DNA from: Tanypteryx hageni
Lineage: Eukaryota > Arthropoda > Insecta > Odonata > Petaluridae
Reading direction: 5' to 3'
Assembly (NCBI GenBank): GCA_028673005.1
Contig: CM054120.1
Coordinates: 55,364,057 to 55,428,056, forward strand
DNA: 64,000 nucleotides
The notes below the pieces were generated by a model. The model was given only the letters and a program-made list of their open reading frames with translations, had not been told where the DNA came from and made no database searches. The position numbers and the translations under genes are program-made. The first letter of the stretch is position 1. Every line of letters begins with the position of its first letter. Positions 1 through 10,927 of the stretch are shown here, piece after piece.

Positions 1-890
1 CTGGACTCCTTCTGATGCTTTTATTGTTGCAGATATCAAACGGTGATATCATATTACTTACCGTTATGGCATAACGATCTGATGGCTCATAAGGATTTTT
101 AGCTAAGTTTTGCACTCTGGTTACAGGGATACCGCTAGCACTGAGATATACTTTGATATAATTTGTGTCAACGTTACAATGTAATCCTCTAACGTAGTAT
201 TGCATTGTTTCGTCTTTGCAGGCGTCCCATTTGGTAGTTTGAGCTATTTCGTCAGCTAGCATCCTGCCGACGATGTCGAAGTCGTCCTTAGTTTGTACTT
301 GAAGTTTTGTTACCCCTTTGGTGTTTTTAATTGTAAAGATTTGGTACGCGCATTTTGCTTGTATGGCTTCAAGAAATCGCTTAAAGTTAGCTATGGTGGG
401 TGATAGTAGTGACATTGGAGCAGGTGTTACGGCAGAATTTGGAGTCGAGTCCTATGAGGGCATCGTATTTGTTGGTCAAAGGGACGGCTGCGTCTCCCTG
501 TTGCTTTTTTCGTTTTTTTTTATAGTTTCGTCCACTATTTTAAGGGCTTTAGTATTTGTTGGCCCTTTGCTGGTGATTTGCTCGTGGGTGGTGGCTCAGC
601 TTCGTCGAGTTTCTTCCTTGTCTTGTTCAAAAATAAAATTATTATGCTCCCGGATGGGTTGCCTGACCTGTAGGGTTCCTGACTGGCACTCGTCAGTTTA
701 AAAACCGTTACCATTATCGGTTTTGTCATTGCCAATAAAACTTTGTCCAAAAAGAACTTGTTTAATATCCTTGGGTACAGTAACATTTGTCCCAAATTTG
801 TCTTAGGTGCCTTTTTGTTCGGTGGAGATCTGTTAATCGGCAAATTAGCGGTCTCTTAATGGGCTATCTAAAGGGTGGGAGACCACCATG
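1..890 (-). pseudogene. gag-A (LINE ORF1) fragment, unit 0, cut by window edge
   Basis: N-terminal to middle part of a non-LTR retrotransposon Gag, read leftward from about 845. The frame containing GQMLLYPRILNKFF (535-843) and the frame that runs from about 415 to the window edge are different, so at least one frameshift separates them. The second frame carries the segment that precedes zinc knuckles in jockey/I/R1-type Gags (YYVRGL, then SGIPVTRV). Position 1 falls just before the first knuckle, so none is present here. The same sequence recurs at 13405-14282 (offset about 13,404), which shows the window opens inside a macro-unit like unit 1. It is not a functional gene. The plus-strand 127-codon frame at 318-701 is only a shadow. 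Confidence 0.8.
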
Positions 891-1257
891 TAAAACCATA
901 TGCCAACTGTCTAAATAGACGAAAAGAGGAAGGCGGGTGAGAAGGTGGGGCCCTCGTTAGCCACCCCCGCAAGAAGAAAGTGATTTGACCCGTGCAAATG
1001 TCCCCCAGGTGCTCCGCTCGCAGCGAGGCGTGCGGTTTACCCCTGGGTGGAACCTGGGTTCACTCGGAAAGCCCTAACAGCTCTGGACCACAGCGAATTA
1101 CGGTACTTCCTCCCCAAGAGTGAGTTTTCGAAAACCAGCCAGAGCTATGGAAAGCTAGGGGAATATGTTGCTTGAAAGCCGTTAAACATAAGCTAATGAT
1201 CGATCGGTTTACTCTGCTGAGCTCCGCTCTGCTCGCTCACTTCGCTGACTGACTGAC
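891..1257 (-). mobile_element. 5'UTR of element A (representative copy)
   Basis: This lies immediately upstream of gag-A on the minus strand. The minus-strand 5' end appears to be the CAGTCAGTCAGTCAGCG run at about 1244-1257, containing repeated TCAGTC initiator-like hexamers. At 917-965 it contains a module (minus: GGCTAACGAGG then CTTCTCACCCGCCTTCC) that recurs in diverged form in 5'UTR-B (10604-10660 and 10764-10820). This links the two elements. There are no long open frames. Exact transcription start is unproven. Confidence 0.6.
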
Positions 1258-1715
1258 TGGACACTGAAACATATAAAAAAAAGAGAAGCCGCAACCAAGG
1301 ACCTTTTCAGGGCCACCAATGACGTGACTGGAGTAACGGCACATTTCTGAGCTTCAGAGACAGCGAAGGTCCTTCGCAAGGCAAACGGCTATAGTTGGGG
1401 TGGAGCTGAATAAGAATAAGAAAGTTAACTCAGTAGGGTCTCCTTTGTTTACAATTGCAGGTAGAATACCAAAATCAATATTCAGATCCAAGATATGCAG
1501 GCTCAAGTTCAATAGAACTGTATCAGCCTCAGGTAGTAAGCAAATTCGAACAGAACTAAGGATTTTTGTAGCAGGTCATTCCCGACGAGCATGGTTCTCA
1601 ATGAGAATACTAATAAAATCGCCCGATTCAAAAGAAGATCTGTTTGGAAATAACTTAGGCTACTTCATCCGATTTAGACGATTATCACATGGAAGACGTA
1701 AGTTACCGAATAAGT
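1258..1715. repeat. Segment L, unknown origin (representative copy)
   Basis: A ~450 bp segment present in every 1.5 kb monomer and every macro-unit, always between 5'UTR-A and satellite. Two overlapping plus-strand frames run through it. One encodes a helix-like stretch (ATKDLFRATNDVTG). The next, from a GTG-like start at 1400 to 1717, is basic and ends FIRFRRLSHGRRKLPNK. The second half of the latter frame overlaps the conserved satellite blocks, whose other copies are not open, so coding is doubtful. I do not recognise a family on either strand. Confidence 0.55.
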
Positions 1716-2398
1716 AAAAGCGGAAAATTATAGGAACCATCTCATGTTGGAAACGGAAAAAAATGATCCAAATATATCAAATGGAAAAATCTTTCATATA
1801 CAAACAGGCATATTTTGAAAAGAGTACAGAAATTCTGATAAGAGACAGAAGGGGTCCATCGAAATGTAATTGTTCCCAAGGTGCAAAAACAATATGGCCA
1901 TATAGATAGAAATACATTATTCTTTTTCAGATAGGAAGGATGGAAATACTCTCGTCCATATGGAGATATTGCACGTAAATTGTTGATCAGGATAATTCAC
2001 TGAATATTATACCCCTCATACGACACACGGGATGCGGAAATGTTGCACAATTTGCAGAGCCTATGCCCATTATCTGACTTTTACTAAAGAAGGTGATTTA
2101 CAATAATAAGTGAATTCACAGAGAAAAGCGAAATTATGAAGAATAATTTGAAATCTAATTTTCCAGCGTAAGCAAAAGTATTTACGCTCTATCGCAGTAT
2201 TCGCGGAATAGAGGTAGGGTTGAGTACGCAATTATCAACGATAATAGTTTACCCGTGTGAGAAGAATTTTTATAGATGCATTGCAATTTTCTGATTACAA
2301 ATTATGGGAATGGAAGTTTGCAAACATCTTCAATTTCTCCGACGTGAAATCGGAGTTGCTTGTATATGATACTTATACTATATATATACATATATATA
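1716..2398. repeat. AT-rich satellite, type-A part (representative copy)
   Basis: It contains ordered blocks shared with the diverged monomers at 8451-9231 and 38571-41058: GCGGAAAATTATAGGAACC, then ATTATACCC.TCATACGACAC, GGTGATTTACAA.AATAAGTG, GAAATCTAATTTTCCAGCG, and GATGCATTGCAATTTTCTG. It ends in a TA-rich run (about 2375-2398) that is the recurrent breakpoint with GACCAC of 5'UTR-A. No gene is visible. Confidence 0.8.
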
Positions 2399-3913
2399 GA
2401 CCACTTTGTCCAACCAACTGCCAACTGTCTAAATAGACGAAAAGAGGAAGGCGGGTGAGAAGGTGGGGCCTCGTTAGCCACCCCCGCAAGAAGAAAGTGA
2501 GTTGACCCGTGCAAAGGTCCCCCAGGTGCTCCGCTCGCAGCGAGGCGTGCGGTTTACCCCTGGGTGGAACCTGGGTTCACTCGGAAAGCCCAAACAGCTC
2601 TGGACCACAGCGAATTACGGTACTTCCTCCCCAAGAGTGAGTTTTCGAAAACCAGCCAGAGCTATGGAAAGCTAGGGGAATATGTTGCTTGAAAGCCGTT
2701 AAACATAAGCTAATGATCGATCGGTTTACTCTGCTGAGCTCCGCTCTGCTCGCTCACTTCGCTGACTGACTGACTGGACACTGAAACATATAAAAAAAAG
2801 AGAAGCCGCAACCAAGGACCTTTTCAGGGCCACCAATGACGTGACTGGAGTAACGGCACATTACTGAGCTTCAGAGACAGCGATGGTCCTTCGCAAGGCA
2901 AACGACTATAGTTGGGGTGGAGCTGAATAAGAATAAGAAAGTTAACTCAGTAGGGTCTCCTTTGCTTACAATGGCAGGTAGAATACAAAAATCAATATTC
3001 AGGTCCAAGAGTTGCAGGCTCAAGTTCAATAGAACTGTATCAGCCTCAGGTAGTAAGCTAATTCGAACAGAACTAAGGATTTTTGTAGCAGGTCATTCCC
3101 GACGAGCATAATTCTCAATGAGAATACTAATAAAATCGCCCGATTTAAAAGAAGATCTCTTTGGAAATAACTTAGGCTACCTTATCCGATTTAGACGATT
3201 ATCACATGGAAGACGTAAGTTACCGAATAAGTAAAAGCGGAAAATTATAGAAACCATCTCATGTTGGAAACGAAAAAATGATCCAAATATATCAAATGGA
3301 AAAATCTTTCATATACAAACAGGCATATTTTGAAAAGAGTACAGAAATTCTGATAAGAGACAGAAGGGGTCCATCGAAATGTAATTGTTCCCAAGGTGCA
3401 AAAACAATATGGCCATATAGATAGAAATACATTATTCTTTTTCAGATAAGAAGGATGGAAATACTCTCGTCCATATGGAGATATTGCACGTAAATTGTTG
3501 ATCAGGATAATTCACTGAATATTATACCCCTCATACGACACACGGGATGCGGAAATGTTGCACAATTTGCAGAGCCTATGCCCATTATCTGACTGTTACT
3601 AAAGAAGGTGATTTACAATAATAAGTGAATTCACAGAGAAAAGCGAAATTATGAAGAATAATTTGAAATCTAATTTTCCAGCGTAAGCAAAAGTATTTAC
3701 GCTCTATCGCAGTATTCGCGGAATAGAGGTAGGGTTGAGTACGCAATTATCAACGATAATAGTTTACCCGTGTGAGAAGAATTTTTATAGATGCATTGCA
3801 ATTTTCTGATTACAAATTATGGGAATGGAAGTTTGCAAACATCTTCAATTTCTCCGACGTGAAATCGGAGTTGCTTGTATATGATACTTATACTATATAT
3901 ATACATATATATA
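2399..3913. repeat. 1.5 kb monomer 2 (type B)
   Basis: 1,515 bp. It begins GACCACTTTGTCC directly after the TA run, so only the outer part of 5'UTR-A remains. The L frame is cut to 64 codons (2917-3111) by TGG to TAA. It is nearly identical to monomer 4 (5431). Confidence 0.9.
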
Positions 3914-5430
3914 GACCACTTTGTCCAACCAACTGCCAACTGTCTAAATAGACGAAAAGAGGAAGGCGGGTGAGAAGGTGGGGCCTCGTTAGCCACCCCC
4001 GCAAGAAGAAAGTGAGTTGACCCGTGCAAAGGTCCCCCAGGTGCTCCGCTCGCAGCGAGGCGTGCGGTTTACCCCTGGGTGGAACCTGGGTTCACTCGGA
4101 AAGCCCAAACAGCTCTGGACCACAGCGAATTACGGTACTTCCTCCCCAAGAGTGAGTTTTCGAAAACCAGCCAGAGCTATAGAAAGCTAGGGGAATATGT
4201 TGCTTGAAAGCCGTTAAACATAAGCTAATGATCGATCGGTTTACTCTGCTGAGCTCCGCTCTGCTCGCTCACTTCGCTGACTGACTGACTGGACACTGAA
4301 ACATATAAAAAAAAGAGAAGCCGCAACCAAGGACCTTTTCAGGGCCACCAATGACGTGACTGGAGTAACGGCACATTTCTGAGCTTCAGAGACAGCGAAG
4401 GTCCTTCGCAAGGCAAACGGCTATAGTTGGGGTGGAGCTGAATAAGAATAAGAAAGTTAACTCAGTAGGGTCTCCTTTGTTTACAATTGCAGGTAGAATA
4501 CCAAAATCAATATTCAGATCCAAGATATGCAGGCTCAAGTTCAATAGAACTGTATCAGCCTCAGGTAGTAAGCAAATTCGAACAGAACTAAGGATTTTTG
4601 TAGCAGGTCATTCCCGACGAGCATGGTTCTCAATGAGAATACTAATAAAATCGCCCGATTCAAAAGAAGATCTGTTTGGAAATAACTTAGGCTACTTCAT
4701 CCGATTTAGACGATTATCACATGGAAGACGTAAGTTACCGAATAAGTAAAAGTGGAAAATTATAGGAACCATCTCATGTTGGAAACGGAAAAAAATGATC
4801 CAAATATATCAAATGGAAAAATCTTTCATATACAAACAGGCATATTTTGAAAAGAGTACAGAAATTCTGATAAGAGACAGAAGGGGTCCATCGAAATGTA
4901 ATTGTTCCCAAGGTGCAAAAACAATATGGCCATATAGATAGAAATACATTATTCTTTTTCAGATAGGAAGGATGGAAATACTCTCGTCCATATGGAGATA
5001 TTGCACGTAAATTGTTGATCAGGATAATTCACTGAATATTATACCCCTCATACGACACACGGGATGCGGAAATGTTGCACAATTTGCAGAGCCTATGCCC
5101 ATTATCTGACTTTTACTAAAGAAGGTGATTTACAATAATAAGTGAATTCACAGAGAAAAGCGAAATTATGAAGAATAATTTGAAATCTAATTTTCCAGCG
5201 TAAGCAAAAGTATTTACGCTCTATCGCAGTATTCGCGGAATAGAGGTAGGGTTGAGTACGCAATTATCAACGATAATAGTTTACCCGTGTGAGAAGAATT
5301 TTTATAGATGCATTGCAATTTTCTGATTACAAATTATGGGAATGGAAGTTTGCAAACATCTTCAATTTCTCCTACGTGAAATCGGAGTTGCTTGTATATG
5401 ATACTTATACTATATATATACATATATATA
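3914..5430. repeat. 1.5 kb monomer 3 (type A)
   Basis: 1,517 bp, matching monomer 1 in the L region (105-codon frame 4432-4749). Private changes include CTCCTACGTG near 5370, where the others read CTCCGACGTG, and AGTGGAAAATT near 4750. Confidence 0.9.
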
Positions 5431-6945
5431 GACCACTTTGTCCAACCAACTGCCAACTGTCTAAATAGACGAAAAGAGGAAGGCGGGTGAGAAGGTGGGG
5501 CCTCGTTAGCCACCCCCGCAAGAAGAAAGTGAGTTGACCCGTGCAAAGGTCCCCCAGGTGCTCCGCTCGCAGCGAGGCGTGCGGTTTACCCCTGGGTGGA
5601 ACCTGGGTTCACTCGGAAAGCCCAAACAGCTCTGGACCACAGCGAATTACGGTACTTCCTCCCCAAGAGTGAGTTTTCGAAAACCAGCCAGAGCTATGGA
5701 AAGCTAGGGGAATATGTTGCTTGAAAGCCGTTAAACATAAGCTAATGATCGATCGGTTTACTCTGCTGAGCTCCGCTCTGCTCGCTCACTTCGCTGACTG
5801 ACTGACTGGACACTGAAACATATAAAAAAAAGAGAAGCCGCAACCAAGGACCTTTTCAGGGCCACCAATGACGTGACTGGAGTAACGGCACATTACTGAG
5901 CTTCAGAGACAGCGATGGTCCTTCGCAAGGCAAACGACTATAGTTGGGGTGGAGCTGAATAAGAATAAGAAAGTTAACTCAGTAGGGTCTCCTTTGCTTA
6001 CAATGGCAGGTAGAATACAAAAATCAATATTCAGGTCCAAGAGTTGCAGGCTCAAGTTCAATAGAACTGTATCAGCCTCAGGTAGTAAGCTAATTCGAAC
6101 AGAACTAAGGATTTTTGTAGCAGGTCATTCCCGACGAGCATAATTCTCAATGAGAATACTAATAAAATCGCCCGATTCAAAAGAAGATCTCTTTGGAAAT
6201 AACTTAGGCTACCTTATCCGATTTAGACGATTATCACATGGAAGACGTAAGTTACCGAATAAGTAAAAGCGGAAAATTATAGAAACCATCTCATGTTGGA
6301 AACGAAAAAATGATCCAAATATATCAAATGGAAAAATCTTTCATATACAAACAGGCATATTTTGAAAAGAGTACAGAAATTCTGATAAGAGACAGAAGGG
6401 GTCCATCGAAATGTAATTGTTCCCAAGGTGCAAAAACAATATGGCCATATAGATAGAAATACATTATTCTTTTTCAGATAAGAAGGATGGAAATACTCTC
6501 GTCCATATGGAGATATTGCACGTAAATTGTTGATCAGGATAATTCACTGAATATTATACCCCTCATACGACACACGGGATGCGGAAATGTTGCACAATTT
6601 GCAGAGCCTATGCCCATTATCTGACTGTTACTAAAGAAGGTGATTTACAATAATAAGTGAATTCACAGAGAAAAGCGAAATTATGAAGAATAATTTGAAA
6701 TCTAATTTTCCAGCGTAAGCAAAAGTATTTACGCTCTATCGCAGTATTCGCGGAATAGAGGTAGGGTTGAGTACGCAATTATCAACGATAATAGTTTACC
6801 CGTGTGAGAAGAATTTTTATAGATGCATTGCAATTTTCTGATTACAAATTATGGGAATGGAAGTTTGCAAACATCTTCAATTTCTCCGACGTGAAATCGG
6901 AGTTGCTTGTATATGATACTTATACTATATATATACATATATATA
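5431..6945. repeat. 1.5 kb monomer 4 (type B)
   Basis: 1,515 bp copy of monomer 2 displaced by 3,032 bp. It shares the TAA in the L frame (5949-6143) and the CGAAAAAATGATCC single-A-run variant near 6303. Confidence 0.9.
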
Positions 6946-8450
6946 GACCACTTTGTCCAACCAACTGCCAACTGTCTAAATAGACGAAAAGAGGAAGGCG
7001 GGTGAGAAGGTGGGGCCTCGTTAGCCACCCCCGCAAGAAGAAAGTGAGTTGACCCGTGCAAAGGTCCCCCAGGTGCTCCGCTCGCAGCGAGGCGTGCGGT
7101 TTACCCCTGGGTGGAACCTGGGTTCACTCGGAAAGCCCTAACAGCTCTGGACCACAGCGAATTACGGTACTTCCTCCCCAAGAGTGAGTTTTCGAAAACC
7201 AGCCAGAGCTATGGAAAGCTAGGGGAATATGTTGCTTGAAAGCCGTTAAACATAAGCTAATGATCGATCGGTTTACTCTGCTGAGCTCCGCTCTGCTCGC
7301 TCACTTCGCTGACTGACTGACTGGACACTGAAACATATAAAAAAAAGAGAAGCCGCAACCAAGGACCTTTTCAGGGCCACCAATGACGTGACTGGAGTAA
7401 CGGCACATTACTGAGCTTCAGAGACAGCGAAGGTCCTTCGCAAGGCAAACGACTATAGTTGGGGTGGAGCTGAATAAGAATAAGAAAGTTAACTCAGTAG
7501 GGTCTCCTTTGCTTACAATGGCAGGTAGAATACAAAAATCAATATTCAGGTCCAAGAGTTGCAGGCTCAAGTTCAATAGAACTGTATCAGCCTCAGGTAG
7601 TAAGCTAATTCGAACAGAACTAAGGATTTTTGTAGCAGGTCATTCCCGACGAGCATAATTCTCAATGAGAATACTAATAAAATCGCCCGATTCAAAAGAA
7701 GATCTCTTTGGAAATAACTTAGGCTACCTTATCCGATTTAGACGATTATCACATGGAAGACGTAAGTTACCGAATAAGTAAAAGCGGAAAATTATAGAAA
7801 CCATCTCATGTTGGAAACGAAAAAATGATCCAAATATATCAAATGGAAAAATCTTTCATATACAAACAGGCATATTTTGAAAAGAGTACAGAAATTCTGA
7901 TAAGAGACAGAAGGGGTCCATCGAAATGTAATTGTTCCCAAGGTGCAAAAACAATATGGCCATATAGATAGAAATACATTATTCTTTTTCAGATAGGAAG
8001 GATGGAAATACTCTCGTCGATATGGAGATATTGCACGTAAATTGTTGATCAGGATAATTCACTGAATATTATACCCATCATACGACACACGGGATGCGGA
8101 AATGTTTCACAATTTGCAGAGCCTATGCCCATTATCTGACTTTTTCTAAAGAAGGTGATTTACAAGAATAAGTGAATTCACAGAGAAAAGCGAAATTATG
8201 AAGAATAATTTGAAATCTAATTTTCCAGCGTAAGCAAAAGTATTTACGCTCTATCGCAGTATTCGCGGAATAGAGGTAGGGTTGAGTACGCAATTATCAA
8301 CGATAATAGTTTACCCGTGTGAGAAGATTTTTTATAGATGCATTGCAATTTTCTGATTACAAATTATGGGAATGGAAGTTTGCAAACATCTTCAATTTCT
8401 CCGACGTGAAATCAGAGTTGCTTGTATATGATACTTATACTATATATATA
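6946..8450. repeat. 1.5 kb monomer 5 (type B), last of the array
   Basis: A type B copy that breaks the alternation. Its satellite end is not followed by GACCAC but by CCCCATACAGG at 8451, the satellite continuation that opens macro-unit 1. This suggests the TA-run/GACCAC junction is a deletion of the whole retroelement block. Confidence 0.88.
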
Positions 8451-9231
8451 CCCCATACAGGCATATCTAAGGAAAATAAATAACACGAAAAAACTTAAAA
8501 ATTGTTTTTCAACAATATAATGCATAAAAATGGAAAAAAGACTTGGAAACCTCCTCCCTTTTACCGGATGTATTCTTCTTAAATGCGCCTATTGTATCAA
8601 AAAAACCAAGTATAAGCACTCCCCTCTAAACAAACAAAGGATATACAGTTCGAAGGAAACATGCAACCAGCTAGATGTAGGAAGGATAGATAAATTGTCT
8701 TCAATATGGGGAGATAGCAAATGGACTGTGGATCGGGATTGTTCAGTGAATATTAAATCCATCATAGGACACAACGAAAATGGAAAGGTTGGACAAATTG
8801 GACTGCGTCTAAAGAAGCCGATTTACAGGAATAGGTGATTTAACTCAGAAAGCGAAAATAAGCAGAATAACTGGAAATCTCTTCTTTCAGCCAATGGAAA
8901 AGTAGATGTGCTGTATCAAAATTATTTCTGGAGGAGAGGTAGGTCTATGTACGCATTTCTCTATTCTAATACATCTTGCGTTGGAGAAAAATTTTTGTAG
9001 ATGCATTGCAATTGTCAGATTCCAAAAAATGGGAGTGGAAATATGCAAGCATCTTCCATTTCACAGACGTGAAATAAATAGAAATATGTTGCGTGTATAT
9101 GATATTTAAACAATATATACACCCCACAAAAGCTCGAACAAAGAAAAGAATATTAGGAACAGAACATAAGAAATGTTTATCAGTAGAAGAATGCATTAAA
9201 AATGGAGAAAAACTTGGAAAACACCTCCTCC
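8451..9231. repeat. Satellite monomer type B, unit 1
   Basis: A diverged second copy of the satellite blocks, about 660-670 bp downstream of the type-A copy. CCGATTTACAGGAATAGGTG (8818) pairs with GGTGATTTACAAG (8154). TAGATGCATTGCAATTGTC (8998) pairs with the copy at 8336. It contains a 102-codon plus-strand frame (8530-8838) without recognisable domains, which I regard as chance. It ends at CACCTCCTCC where the RT fragment begins. Confidence 0.75.
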
Positions 9232-9440
9232 TTGTAGCCGCGCTGCTTCCTGGGGATGACAATATTGGTTGCCAGATGATTGATAAATTCCGGAAGGAGG
9301 AGGCGCTTCAATGCGATCAGGAGTGAAAGCGGCCGATACCTGTCAGCGGCATTGGAAGACAAGTTTGCTTTCGGGATGTCGATGATTTTTGCACTCTCTG
9401 ACGCTGCTCTGGAGTGCATAAAATGACTCGAATCGACACA
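9232..9440 (-). pseudogene. Reverse transcriptase fragment (element B), unit 1
   Basis: The minus-strand frame 9180-9419 encodes AKIIDIPKANLSSN, then DRYRPLSLL, then NHLATN(I)VIPR-Q-GY. This is the region of LINE reverse transcriptases where a pre-palm 'PIPK' segment leads to YRPISLL and the downstream 'N.IIP.EQ.GF' segment. Only this piece is present: the catalytic xADD box and everything C-terminal are missing, cut by satellite at 9231. In this copy the segment reads ATNIVIPRKQ where units 2-4 have ATNNVIPREQ. The assignment to a jockey-type clade is a judgement from the motif spacing. Confidence 0.7.
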
Positions 9441-10399
9441 CAGCGAATGTTCAACTAGAAGTCCTCGCCGCGCTTCTGCCGCAGAGTATCTGTGAATGCC
9501 GATTGATAGGCCTCACCTGAGAGAATGACGGTTGCTGAGCGGTGTTAGAAGCATCGCAAGCAGTAGCCTTTATTTTATTTGACACCTTCTTGCTCCAATC
9601 CTGAAAATGTGCCTTGTTTTGGGATGGTTTTTCCCGTGTGGCATTCTACTGCGGGTCATCCCTTTCAGGGGATTTTTCCGCTGGGGAAGACAGCTTCCTC
9701 TTTGGTGCCGGGAGGATTTGTATGGTTCAGACTCCATAGCTTCAGGATGAGACGGACTGACAAGGATTAAGTCAGTAGAGGGCGTTGCTGCAAAGGAGGA
9801 CTCGGAATAAGCAGCGGCCTGCACTTAAAGGTTGTCAACCTCCGGAGAGGCAATAGTTTGTTGCTTAGGCGGAGTCAAACTTAGAACAGAAAATTTTTTC
9901 TTCTAGGAGATCGAATAATCTCTTTCCATGGACTCGCTCGTGGATTCACTTGCCTGGGCAATAGTGGGATCGAGAGGGCCGGAGGCTGGTGGCCCAGTCT
10001 GTATGGCAGTCTGAGTAGGCTCCATAGTAGGGCAAGTGTTTTGGACCATCACTACTGGAGATGGTGAAGACGGAATTTTCCGCTCTGCCACCTTGACACA
10101 CTTGGCGTTGCTTTTTCCTTTTGTCTTCTTCCCCTAGGCTTTGCCGGGTTTCGCGGAGTCAAAAGGCTCCTGAAGGTTAGCCTGAAGCTGATTGGCGGTG
10201 CAGAATTCCGAATCAGACCCAGAGTTATACCTGTCGGAAGGTCGCGAGATATTGCGCTGGTTTTTATACCTCTCAGAGTTCAACGTGGAGGTTAGTATTT
10301 CGGCCATCCACTCCCTTGAAGGCAAACAGTTCGACATATTGCGAGCTCTTTTGCAGCTGCCCACGTAGCAGCATCTTTGACATCATTGGGTGTATCCAT
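9441..10399 (-). pseudogene. gag-B N-terminal part (LINE ORF1), unit 1
   Basis: The minus-strand ATG at 10397-10399 opens MDTPNDVKDAATWAAAKELA, followed by interrupted low-complexity Pro/Ser/Glu/Thr-rich stretches. These include SSPSPVVMVQNTCPTMEP at about 10040 and PPKQQ...SPEV near 9850. Several frameshifts and stops break it. The frame at 9570-9824 stays open here (HGKNHPK) where units 2 and 3 have a stop. This matches the variable N-terminal region of LINE Gag. The zinc knuckle part is absent: the text jumps straight to the RT fragment, so an internal deletion removed the rest of ORF1 and the endonuclease. Confidence 0.6.
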
Positions 10400-10927
10400 G
10401 GTGCAACGTCAAACAGGGGAATAATTCAGACATAGCTGTCAGAGAGAGGGAAGTCATTTCAGGTGTAACGGAAGAAAGGGATTAAAATAATTTGAAAGCA
10501 ACAACACCAGCCAGATTGCAGATGTCAGCAAGAGATCCGATTAGAGAGCAAAGAGCGATATCCTTCCAGGCCCAAAAGTAAAGGATTAGAATGACCGGAT
10601 GACGCTAAGCGAGTAAGAAGAAGGATTTACGTTAGCCTTCACACGGATCGCGGCGCAACACGAATGCAATAATCGACCCACTGACTCTTTGAGGACCAAC
10701 CTGCAAAACGCATGTCTACCGGCCCTTTTCAGAGCAGCATGAGGAGGAGTAATAAATCCGAAGAGGCGAAGCGGGTGAGAAGAAGGGACTCCGTCAGCCT
10801 TCTCCCGGATCACGACACAACCATAAATCAAAAATCAAACATCAGATGTTTCTGAGACCGACCTGCGAAACGCAGGAAAATATGATCTTTAAAGATCAAG
10901 AAGAGGAGAAGAAGAGAAGCAGGGGTA
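10400..10927 (-). mobile_element. 5'UTR-B with tandem modules, unit 1
   Basis: Upstream of the gag-B ATG. On the minus strand it holds two diverged direct modules about 160 bp apart: GATCCGGGAGAAGGCTGACG...CTTCTCACCCGC (10764-10815) and GATCCGTGTGAAGGCTAACG...CTTCTTACTCGC (10604-10655). A repeated GCGTTT(C/T)GCAGGT(C/T)GGTC motif also lies about 170 bp apart. Tandem 5'UTR modules are known in several LINE families. A 14 bp inverted repeat, GATCTTTAAAGATC, sits at 10883-10896. Confidence 0.6.

Larger units (their letters stand above)
891..2398. repeat. 1.5 kb monomer 1 (type A)
   Basis: This monomer still joins the gag-A fragment to its left (GACCACCATGTAAAACC at 891), so it is where the element's 5' end meets L and satellite. 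Monomers 2-5 lack the gag side and begin directly after a TA run. It carries the 105-codon L frame at 1400-1717. It is nearly identical to monomer 3. Confidence 0.88.
891..8450. repeat. 1.5 kb tandem array with 3,032 bp dimeric higher-order period
   Basis: Five head-to-tail monomers start at 891, 2399, 3914, 5431 and 6946, spaced 1,508-1,517 bp. Each is 5'UTR-A (about 370 bp, minus), segment L (about 450 bp), then satellite (about 680 bp) ending in a TA-rich run. Two monomer types alternate A-B-A-B-B. Type A keeps TGG in the L frame (1400, 4432). Type B has TAA there (2917, 5949, 7464). The 1400-4432 and 2917-5949 distances are both 3,032 bp, so the dimer was the later unit of duplication. 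The last monomer passes into unit 1 without a TA-run/GACCAC junction. Confidence 0.93.

Noticed and set aside
1285..1715. L frames as an expressed host gene
   Set aside because: Frames shift between copies, type B monomers have an in-frame TAA, and half the second frame overlaps noncoding satellite blocks. It is kept only as a question.
891..8450. CRISPR-like array
   Set aside because: Repeats are 1.5 kb with no short repeat/spacer pattern, and the setting is eukaryotic.
8530..8838. 102-codon plus-strand frame in satellite B as a conserved gene
   Set aside because: Lost by point changes in unit 2 (no ATG) and unit 8 (stops). Diverged monomers show no coding constraint.
9232..10927. LTR retrotransposon or endogenous virus
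   Set aside because: No LTRs, primer-binding site, protease or envelope segments. Gag and RT motifs fit non-LTR elements.
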